The notes under the pieces were generated by a model. The model worked only from the letters and a program-made list of their open reading frames with translations. It was not told the origin of the DNA and searched no databases. A program made the translations under genes and the position numbers. This document shows positions 1 through 5,088 of a stretch of DNA of 6,545 nt, one piece after another. Numbering within the stretch: the stretch's first letter is position 1; every line of letters starts with the position of its first letter. The stretch comes from UBA6181 sp016934015 (GTDB lineage Bacteria > Bacillota_I > Bacilli_A > Acholeplasmatales > Acholeplasmataceae), in contig JAZHDG010000018.1 of NCBI GenBank assembly GCA_036584525.1, positions 1 through 6,545 on the forward strand, given 5' to 3'.

Positions 1-437
1 AAAATTTGACCATCAGGATCAAGCTTTGACTCTAAATATTCTAACAATTTTCCATGTTGATGTAATCCGTTAAAATAATCTAGGAGTGAACCTAAATCAA
101 TTTTTTGACGTTGACTTTCAATCTTGTATTGTAATATTGCTCTTTCCATTCGTAAAAAAAGCATGACATACAGAAAATCTTGAATATTTAAGAGTCGATC
201 TAAACTGACATATTTTAAGAGTTCATGAATGTCATAATCCTCATATAAAGGTAAAACACCGAGCCTTATAATTAGGCGTAACATATCCTCAGTTTCTATC
301 AATTGACGCTTAATTTCATCAAGATCAATGCTTGGTTCAAGCATGGTAATTTCACGCCGAATCGTATCCGTTTGAGCAAATAATTCCATTTCTTTCAAGA
401 TTGTAGGAAATTCTAAAGTTTTCATCATGAATCGCAT
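1..437 (-). CDS. mutS2: MutS2 family protein, N-terminal 145 residues (partial, runs off left edge)
   Basis: Translating the minus strand from 437 gives 145 codons with no stop, open to the window edge. The start reads MRFMMKTLEFPTIL, followed by the family pattern LEPS-x-DLDEIKRQLIETEDMLRLI near residues 34-56, then LPLYEDYDIHELLKY, a charged helical stretch (LRMERAILQYK), and DPDGQI at the edge. This matches the MutS2 N-terminal region (lever/clamp helices preceding the ATPase). The ATPase and the C-terminal Smr nuclease domain would lie outside the window. MutS2 is cytosolic; in Bacillus it acts on collided ribosomes (as RqcU) and was earlier linked to suppression of recombination. The start at 437 is chosen because AAGGTG sits 7 nt upstream; Met4 and Met5 (428, 425) are poorer alternatives. 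It is divergent from rnhC, the usual Bacillota neighbourhood. Family assignment is from remembered sequence pattern, so confidence is good but not absolute. Confidence 0.86.
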   Translation of the reverse strand, partial: MRFMMKTLEFPTILKEMELFAQTDTIRREITMLEPSIDLDEIKRQLIETEDMLRLIIRLGVLPLYEDYDIHELLKYVSLDRLLNIQDFLYVMLFLRMERAILQYKIESQRQKIDLGSLLDYFNGLHQHGKLLEYLESKLDPDGQI

Positions 438-444
438 ATTAAAG

Positions 445-450
445 CACCTT
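445..450 (-). promoter_or_regulatory. Ribosome binding site of mutS2
   Basis: The minus strand reads AAGGTG here, 7 nt before the ATG at 437. It decides among three nearby in-frame ATGs (437, 428, 425), because the other two would lie 16 and 19 nt away. Confidence 0.7.
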
Positions 451-464
451 TTTCTTAAAAAATG

Positions 465-473
465 TGATATAAT
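465..473 (+). promoter_or_regulatory. Extended -10 promoter of rnhC
   Basis: The plus strand reads TGATATAAT: a perfect TATAAT at 468-473 preceded by the TG of an extended -10 at 465-466. No hexamer resembling TTGACA lies 16-18 bp upstream (the region reads GCACCTTT), which fits an extended -10 promoter that relies little on -35. Transcription would start near 480, giving a leader of only about 17 nt that still contains the ribosome binding site. Confidence 0.65.
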
Positions 474-477
474 TAAA
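472..477 (-). promoter_or_regulatory. Possible -10 box for mutS2
   Basis: The minus strand reads TTTAAT, one mismatch from TATAAT, and would place the transcript start about 28 nt before the mutS2 ATG. I found no convincing -35 at normal spacing. In AT-rich DNA such a match occurs easily by chance, so this is only a candidate. It shares two bases with the rnhC -10 box on the other strand. Confidence 0.25.
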
Positions 478-481
478 TAGA

Positions 482-487
482 TAGGAG
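482..487 (+). promoter_or_regulatory. Ribosome binding site of rnhC
   Basis: TAGGAG lies 9 nt before the ATG at 497, a good match to the anti-Shine-Dalgarno sequence. Confidence 0.75.
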
Positions 488-496
488 CGTAATTTA

Positions 497-1354
497 ATGA
501 AACATTACACGATTTCCGTCAGTCAAAATGAACTTGAAATACTACAACAAGTCTATCAATATCACACCATCGAAGCAAGTAATCCCTACCTGCTTTTTCA
601 TGCTGTTCATAATGACGTGGAAATTTTAGCCTATAAAACTGGGAAAGTCTTACTTCAGGGTAAGGAAGTAACTCCTGAATTAATCGCCATCAAACAACAT
701 TTAAATCGTGAAGATTATGCAGCGATTGGTTCTGATGAAGTTGGTACTGGCGACGTGTTTGGTCCAGTGGTTGTTTGTTCACTTTATGCATCGAGTGATG
801 ACATTGAATATTTAGAATCACTCAATGTGAGAGACTCAAAAAACATGTCTGATAAACAAATTATTCAGATTGCTCCAAAAATTGCAAAGAAATTAATTCA
901 TTCACTTTTAATCTTAACACCTAAAAAATATAATGAACTTGTCCGTAAGGGCATGAACATGAATAAGATAAAAGCATTACTACATAATCAAGCAATTATT
1001 AAGACATCATCTAAGCTTGAAAACACCGTTCCAGTCATCTTAGACCAATTTTGCACACCTCAATTATACTTTAATTATATTAAAGATGAAACACTAATCT
1101 ACCGTGACATTGATTTTCATGTCAGAGCTGAGCAAGTTCACTTATCGGTTGCTGCTGCTTCAATTATTGCGCGATATGCTTATTTGGTGAAAATGAGTGA
1201 GTATTCGGAGAAACTTGGAATTGAGTTATTAAAAGGCGCCAGCAAAGATGTCGACACCCAAATTAAAGAACTCCATCAACTCAAAGGAATGAATGGTTTA
1301 AATTTAATTGCAAAAATGAATTTTAAAAATATTACAAAGCAGAATTTAGTCTAA
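497..1354 (+). CDS. rnhC: Ribonuclease HIII
   Basis: This 285-residue protein is close to the usual RNase HIII length of about 300. RNase HIII is a cytosolic nuclease that cuts the RNA strand of RNA-DNA hybrids (R-loops, Okazaki primers). Residues 1-65 form the N-terminal extension (TBP-like substrate-binding domain in this family), which separates RNase HIII from the shorter RNase HII. The catalytic domain begins at IGSDEVGTGDVFGPVVV with acidic residues Asp80 and Glu81. VRDSKNMSD follows at 111-119, then the third acidic residue in ILDQF (Asp183), then HLSVAAASIIARYAYL (215-230). The residue just before this block that would correspond to the fourth RNase HII carboxylate appears to be Glu212; that assignment is inferred from position. 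The start is supported by TAGGAG 9 nt upstream. It is the only plus-strand gene, divergent from mutS2. Its last 23 bp overlap the end of the convergent pseudouridine synthase gene. Confidence 0.95.
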   Translation: MKHYTISVSQNELEILQQVYQYHTIEASNPYLLFHAVHNDVEILAYKTGKVLLQGKEVTPELIAIKQHLNREDYAAIGSDEVGTGDVFGPVVVCSLYASSDDIEYLESLNVRDSKNMSDKQIIQIAPKIAKKLIHSLLILTPKKYNELVRKGMNMNKIKALLHNQAIIKTSSKLENTVPVILDQFCTPQLYFNYIKDETLIYRDIDFHVRAEQVHLSVAAASIIARYAYLVKMSEYSEKLGIELLKGASKDVDTQIKELHQLKGMNGLNLIAKMNFKNITKQNLV

Positions 1355-2249
1355 GTTCATCAAGTTTTTCTTTAAAACGAATGGGTAGATCGACTTCAAA
1401 AGTCATCTGCTCTTTTTTAATCGGATGAATAAAACTAAGCTTAAAAGCATGTAGGTATTGACCACCATCATGACAATCATCTTTTAATCCATAGAGAGGA
1501 TCACCAATGATGGGATGTTTGATATAGGCCATATGCACGCGAATTTGATGTGTTCTTCCTGTTTCTAATCGGCATTCGACGAGTGTGACACGATCAAATC
1601 TTTCTTTTACTGTAAAATGAGTGACAGCATGCTTTCCTTCGTCTTGAACACTCATTTTTAGTCTATTTTTCGGGTGTCTCGATATAGGAGCATCGATGGT
1701 ACCATTGTTTTCAGCGATGTTTCCATGTACAAGTGCAACATAAAACCGTTGAATCTCGTGTAACTTAAGATCATCCGATAAAATTCGATGTGCCTGGTCA
1801 GTTTTCGCTACAATTAACAATCCTGATGTGTCTTTATCAATACGATGAACAATCCCAGGACGAATGGTCCCGTTAATTGAACTTAGTTTGTCAGCTTCAA
1901 ATAAAAGTCCATGAACGAGTGTAGGTTCATGATAACTTGATGCTGGATGAACCACCATGCCTTGAGGCTTATTAATCACAAATAAGTCTTCATCCTCGTA
2001 GACGATATCTAAATCGAGGTCAACAGGCTTTAAGTCTAGCTCTTTTTCTTCTAAATCAAGTATCGTAATGGTTTCATGACCTTTAATTATATATCCCGTT
2101 TTTACGGTAATGCCATCGACTAAAATATTACCAGATTTAATGCGTGATTGAATGTGATTACGACTTTGATCACTTAAGATTTCTTTCATTAAGTACTGGT
2201 CAAGACGTAATCCTTTATCATTTTCTCTTGGTTTGTAAGTTTTAGGCAT
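1332..2249 (-). CDS. rluD: RluD-family 23S rRNA pseudouridine synthase (YlyB-like)
   Basis: This 305-residue enzyme isomerises uridine to pseudouridine in RNA, most likely in 23S rRNA; the exact target site cannot be read from sequence. An N-terminal S4-like RNA-binding domain is seen at about residues 13-62 (RLDQYLMKEI, then GNILVDGITVKTGYIIKG). The catalytic domain follows, with INKPQGMVVHP at 92-102, the family signature PGIVHRIDKDTSGLLIVAKT with catalytic Asp138, and the later block CRLETGRTHQIRVH leading to HPIIGDPLYG. All key motifs are intact and length is normal. It is the last gene of the cluster. Its ATG overlaps the lspA stop (ATGCCTAA, 8 bp) and there is no strong Shine-Dalgarno of its own, so translation is probably coupled to lspA. 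lspA followed by an RluD-type gene (ylyB) is also the Bacillus arrangement. The stop lies inside the 3' end of convergent rnhC. Confidence 0.94.
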   Translation of the reverse strand: MPKTYKPRENDKGLRLDQYLMKEILSDQSRNHIQSRIKSGNILVDGITVKTGYIIKGHETITILDLEEKELDLKPVDLDLDIVYEDEDLFVINKPQGMVVHPASSYHEPTLVHGLLFEADKLSSINGTIRPGIVHRIDKDTSGLLIVAKTDQAHRILSDDLKLHEIQRFYVALVHGNIAENNGTIDAPISRHPKNRLKMSVQDEGKHAVTHFTVKERFDRVTLVECRLETGRTHQIRVHMAYIKHPIIGDPLYGLKDDCHDGGQYLHAFKLSFIHPIKKEQMTFEVDLPIRFKEKLDELRLNSAL

Positions 2250-2745
2250 CTGTTCCCACTTTCTTTCTTTTTGGCTCTAAAAAGAATAATTCGATAAAAA
2301 ATAATACAATGGCAGCTGATAAATACATATCAGCCCAGTTATTATAAAAATTGCTAATATTTAATGGTGTCAGTATAAATGATAAAAACGGATAATGCAT
2401 AAAATCAATGACATAACCAAGTAAGGCACGATCAATTGCATTCCCTAGTGTACCTGCAATAAACATGACGATTGAAAAGCTATAAACTTTCTTATGTTTA
2501 AAATCAACATCCAAAAATAAATATCCAAAGATACCTAAAGCAATCAATGTGACAATCATTAATATGATTATTTGGCCATCAAGAATGCCGAGGGATGCTC
2601 CTGTGTTTTCATGATAACTTAGCTCGAAAACACCTGGAATCCATTTGACATGTTCATTCAAACCTTCCAAAAAAAACTTTGCAGTATATTTCGTGATTTG
2701 GTCAAAGCTAACCAATAGAAAAATGATTAAAAATCCAAAAAACAT
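2242..2745 (-). CDS. lspA: Lipoprotein signal peptidase (signal peptidase II)
   Basis: This 167-residue integral membrane aspartyl protease removes the signal peptide from prolipoproteins after lipidation of the lipobox cysteine. Family landmarks are visible in order: DQITK at 15-19 at the end of the first membrane helix, the conserved Asn in ENTGASLGIL (46-55), GTLGNAIDR (98-106) with catalytic Asp105, VIDFMHY (112-118), and NNWAD (135-139) with the second catalytic Asp139 in the last helix. Hydrophobic stretches at about 1-16, 56-78, 88-104 and 136-156 give the expected four helices. The second-Asp motif is slightly unusual: Trp precedes AD and Met follows, where the family more often has FN-x-AD-S. 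Both catalytic residues are kept. A strong AGGAGG lies 7 nt upstream and overlaps the stop of the preceding gene. lspA overlaps the next gene by 8 bp. Confidence 0.95.
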   Translation of the reverse strand: MFFGFLIIFLLVSFDQITKYTAKFFLEGLNEHVKWIPGVFELSYHENTGASLGILDGQIIILMIVTLIALGIFGYLFLDVDFKHKKVYSFSIVMFIAGTLGNAIDRALLGYVIDFMHYPFLSFILTPLNISNFYNNWADMYLSAAIVLFFIELFFLEPKRKKVGTDA

Positions 2746-2758
2746 GAGGTTTCCTCCT
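2746..2758 (-). promoter_or_regulatory. lspA ribosome binding site with small overlapping hairpin
   Basis: On the transcript this region reads AGGAGGAAACCTC, immediately before the lspA ATG. AGGAGG (2753-2758) is a consensus Shine-Dalgarno 7 nt from the start. GAGG (2753-2756) can pair with CCTC (2746-2749) across an AAA loop, which would partly hide the ribosome binding site. The TAG stop of the upstream gene (2757-2759) shares its AG with the Shine-Dalgarno. Ribosomes finishing the upstream gene would melt this small stem, so coupling is plausible. The stem is only 4 bp, so its effect is inference. Confidence 0.7.
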
Positions 2759-3152
2759 AAAATATGACTGAGACTACAATTATCCCTAAAACAAATAAAA
2801 AGAATGATACAGATGTTCCTTCAATGAGTTTGGGGAGTTTTACATTGACATGTTCTAATTCAGTCTCATATGATTTTAACAACGTGTAATAAAAATGGAA
2901 AAACAAGAATCCCCAACTTGTTAAAATGAAAAGTAAAACAAATGATAAAATGAGGTCAAGTTTATTATAAATAAACAAGTTAACCGTAACTAAAACGGGG
3001 ATTAAGACAATCAATAAAGAAATTAAAAGTGAGAAAAGTACGGACTTAATCACAATTTTAGTTGAAACTTTTGAATCGATAATCTTTAAGATATTACGAT
3101 ATCGATGATAGATACGATAAACTTGATCAATCCATTTACTCAAAGTTTTCAT
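2757..3152 (-). CDS. Small membrane protein of unknown function, three predicted helices
   Basis: I do not recognise this 131-residue protein. It begins with a basic, aromatic-rich, probably cytoplasmic segment (residues 1-35, with KWIDQVYRIYHRYRN). Three strongly hydrophobic stretches follow at about 36-60, 66-93 and 112-131, the last ending at the C-terminus. The loop at 94-111 is polar and charged (KSYETELEHVNVKLPKLIEG). By the positive-inside rule the N-terminus is likely cytoplasmic. There are no cysteines, histidine-rich motifs or obvious catalytic signatures. It overlaps the 3' end of the Lon-like protease gene by 17 bp, and its TAG stop lies within the lspA ribosome binding site, so it sits co-translated between two membrane-protease genes. 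Its own Shine-Dalgarno is weak (GGTG 10 nt upstream). It could be an accessory to either neighbour, but nothing in the sequence proves that. That it is a real gene is well supported by packing. Confidence 0.85.
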   Translation of the reverse strand: MKTLSKWIDQVYRIYHRYRNILKIIDSKVSTKIVIKSVLFSLLISLLIVLIPVLVTVNLFIYNKLDLILSFVLLFILTSWGFLFFHFYYTLLKSYETELEHVNVKLPKLIEGTSVSFFLFVLGIIVVSVIF

Positions 3153-4134
3153 GGAGCCAATTCACCGCCTCTTCTATGGTGCTTACTGCGACCATTTCAT
3201 ATGGGAATGATAGGTTAGGAATATCGGAAATATGACCAGAAGGATATATGAATATGTCTGCCTTTTCATCCATTGCAGTATACAATTTTTGAACAATTCC
3301 ACCAATTTTTCCAATGGATCCATCAATTTCAATCGTCCCTGTTCCGGCAATTTTAACATCACCAAAGTTTAAATTTAGTAAACCTGAATAAATGCTTAAA
3401 GTTTGAATCATTCCACCGCTTGGACCACCAATCCATGGATTTTCATTGGTGTACTCAATCTTTGGTTGAGTGTTTACAATGTCATATTTTGGATAAAAAT
3501 ACATCCAGGATTCATCATCAAGTTTCTGGTACTCAATCGTTTTTGTTATTATTTCTGAATCGATATTGCGTGAAATTTCGAGTGATACGGTTGATAAACT
3601 GTAAAAGAGATTGATAAATTGAGTATAAGACATATCTAAAAGAGATTGACCATTGATGGCGACGACTACATCACCAATTTCAAGATCTTCAATCCGAGAT
3701 GGGCGGTAATATACATAAGCACCTTGGTAAGTGTATTCAACTCTGATTGAATCATCTTTTAAGTGAGCCAATTCATAAGCTTTTATCACGGAAGTATTTA
3801 AAGAGACTTCTTTCGTGATTTGACCTTGTAAATATTGCTCTTTCCATGAAGTGTCTTCCTCGGTTTTAGTCATTCTTGTGACACTAATACGTTCAGACAC
3901 ATCAGATACCATTTTTTGAAATGGCGTCATTGGATGATAGGATACTACGTAAATTGTATAAAAATTTTGTGAGATATCTTTTGTTTCAATCATGACATTT
4001 TCATAAACTGGTGTTAAACCACCAGGTGCTGTCAATGAAAACTTAGTGGGAGTAACCAGTAAAAATAACAAAAATAAATAAGGGAAAAAGAGGATGATTA
4101 AGATTTTTTGATGATCTTTCATCCATTTATTCAT
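3136..4134 (-). CDS. ylbL: YlbL/SepM-type membrane-anchored PDZ plus Lon-like serine protease
   Basis: This 332-residue protein has one N-terminal membrane helix (about 10-28), with the rest predicted extracellular. A PDZ domain follows at about 125-190 (GAYVYYRPSRIEDLEIGDVVVAINGQ). A Lon-type (S16) protease domain occupies about 225-325. The catalytic dyad is Ser239 in IGGPSGGM and Lys283 in GGIVQKLYTA, with GTGTIEIDGSIGKIGG between them, the usual S16 arrangement. There is no ATPase domain. In this family Bacillus YlbL helps clear the division inhibitor YneA and streptococcal SepM trims a competence peptide; the substrate here is unknown. Length is normal for the family (about 340). One oddity is Gly after the catalytic Ser, where GPSAG is usual. 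The start overlaps the dCMP deaminase stop by 8 bp (ATGAATAA), with a modest GGGAAG 7 nt upstream. Confidence 0.92.
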   Translation of the reverse strand: MNKWMKDHQKILIILFFPYLFLLFLLVTPTKFSLTAPGGLTPVYENVMIETKDISQNFYTIYVVSYHPMTPFQKMVSDVSERISVTRMTKTEEDTSWKEQYLQGQITKEVSLNTSVIKAYELAHLKDDSIRVEYTYQGAYVYYRPSRIEDLEIGDVVVAINGQSLLDMSYTQFINLFYSLSTVSLEISRNIDSEIITKTIEYQKLDDESWMYFYPKYDIVNTQPKIEYTNENPWIGGPSGGMIQTLSIYSGLLNLNFGDVKIAGTGTIEIDGSIGKIGGIVQKLYTAMDEKADIFIYPSGHISDIPNLSFPYEMVAVSTIEEAVNWLHENFE

Positions 4135-4591
4135 AATTTAACTTCCCAACTTCGATTTGTCGATAAGTGACACCTGCTGATTTTAGCATTTTGGTTGCTG
4201 CTGCGTGTTCTTTACTATCTTGATACTTATTAGATTCATAAATAATTTCTTTAATACCACTTTGAATAATAAGCTTCGCACATTCATTACATGGAAAAAG
4301 TGTGACATAGATACTTGAATTTTTCAAGTTTTGTGTCGCATTTAATATCGCATTCGCTTCAGCATGCACAACATAGGGGTATTTCGTATCAATATAGTCA
4401 CCTTCGCTATTCCAAGGGAATGCTTGGTCGTCACATCCAGCTGGTAATCCATTATAACCAATGCCAACGATGCGTTTATCAGAATTAATAATGCAAGCAC
4501 CAACTTGAGTGTTTGGATCTTTGCTGCGCATAGCTGATAATTTCGCAACACCCATGAAATATTGATCCCATGAGATATAGTCCTTACGCAT
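4127..4591 (-). CDS. Deoxycytidylate (dCMP) deaminase
   Basis: This 154-residue cytosolic zinc enzyme converts dCMP to dUMP, feeding thymidylate synthesis. Zinc and catalytic residues are all present: HAEANAI with His76 and Glu78, and FPCNECAK with Cys101 and Cys104. Substrate-pocket signatures of dCMP deaminases are seen: RSKDPNTQVGACI (about 22-34), GIGYNGLPAGCDD (43-55) and DTKYPYVVHAE (68-78). The start is set at 4591, not at the in-frame upstream ATG at 4636. It has GAGGAG 8 nt upstream, forms a TAATG stop-start with msrA, and gives an N-terminus (MRKDYISWDQYFM) like known family members. The longer version would overlap msrA by 46 bp and add 15 unrelated residues. The sequence resembles human DCTD more than Bacillus ComEB: it lacks the Cys/His-rich GGDHC-type insert of ComEB as I remember it. 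Confidence 0.93.
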   Translation of the reverse strand: MRKDYISWDQYFMGVAKLSAMRSKDPNTQVGACIINSDKRIVGIGYNGLPAGCDDQAFPWNSEGDYIDTKYPYVVHAEANAILNATQNLKNSSIYVTLFPCNECAKLIIQSGIKEIIYESNKYQDSKEHAAATKMLKSAGVTYRQIEVGKLNYE

Positions 4592-5088
4592 TATTTTTTC
4601 TCCTCTTTTTTTGCTAGTCCAAGATTCACATGACAATAACCATTCGGATTTTTAACTAGATAATCTTGGTGATATGCTTCAGCTTCATCATAGTCTAAAC
4701 AAGGTTTAACCTTAGTTTGAACTTTGTTATAGTCATTTTTGAAATAGTCTCGCATAAATTCATGAATCTTTTCTTCATCTTCTTGATCTAAAAAATAGAT
4801 ACCTGAACGATATTGTCTACCAACATCATGACCTTGTCGATTCAAGCTAAAAGGATTAATAATTCTAAAAAATTGATCAAGTACTTGATCTAAATGGATA
4901 AGATTCGGATCATAGGTTACCATACATGCTTCTGCATGCGTAGCTGTTCCGTGACATACCTCTTCATATGTCGGATTTTTCTTATTACCATCAACGTACC
5001 CTACCGATGTATCGATAACACCCTTTAATTGCGCAAAATAGGCTTCAACACCCCAAAAACATCCACCAGCTAATACTATTTTTTTCAT
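4591..5088 (-). CDS. msrA: Peptide methionine sulfoxide reductase MsrA
   Basis: This 165-residue cytosolic repair enzyme reduces the S-epimer of methionine sulfoxide in oxidised proteins, using thioredoxin or a similar donor. The catalytic motif GGCFWGVEA gives nucleophile Cys10. The downstream landmarks are intact: SVGYVDG (28-34), NPTYEEVCHGTATHAEAC (38-55, with the active-site Glu53 in HAE), and SLNRQGHDVGRQYRSGIYF (81-99), then AEAYHQDYL near 136-144. Further cysteines at 45, 55, 130 and 152 exist. Cys130 and Cys152 are plausible resolving residues because MsrA resolving cysteines lie near the C-terminus, but which is used is inference. It is MsrA alone, with no MsrB fusion. The start is supported by AAGGTGG 7 nt upstream and by the ATGA overlap (4 bp) with the end of aspS. 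Its TAA overlaps the next ATG by one base. Confidence 0.96.
   Translation of the reverse strand: MKKIVLAGGCFWGVEAYFAQLKGVIDTSVGYVDGNKKNPTYEEVCHGTATHAEACMVTYDPNLIHLDQVLDQFFRIINPFSLNRQGHDVGRQYRSGIYFLDQEDEEKIHEFMRDYFKNDYNKVQTKVKPCLDYDEAEAYHQDYLVKNPNGYCHVNLGLAKKEEKK
4600..4605 (-). promoter_or_regulatory. Ribosome binding site of the dCMP deaminase gene
   Basis: The minus strand reads GAGGAG, 8 nt before the ATG at 4591, inside the last codons of msrA. It fixes the start at 4591 over the upstream ATG at 4636. Confidence 0.8.

Noticed and set aside
438..496. Riboswitch, T-box or small RNA in the only intergenic spacer
   Set aside because: 59 bp with two ribosome binding sites and a promoter leaves no room for a structured leader.
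1331..1400. Possible bidirectional terminator at the rnhC/rluD junction
   Set aside because: There are T- and A-rich runs, but I could not find a GC-rich inverted repeat next to them, so I do not call a terminator.
3183..3365. 60-codon minus-strand open frame
   Set aside because: It is a shadow within the protease catalytic domain, in another frame, with no recognisable product.
3420..3614. 64-codon plus-strand open frame
   Set aside because: It lies antisense to the protease gene, with no family resemblance and no plausible promoter or ribosome binding site.
4342..4551. 69-codon minus-strand open frame
   Set aside because: It is an alternative frame inside the dCMP deaminase, where the real frame has all zinc-binding motifs.
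4592..4636. N-terminal extension of the dCMP deaminase from an in-frame ATG at 4636
   Set aside because: It lies wholly within msrA coding sequence, adds 15 residues unlike the family, and is outcompeted by the GAGGAG-supported ATG at 4591.
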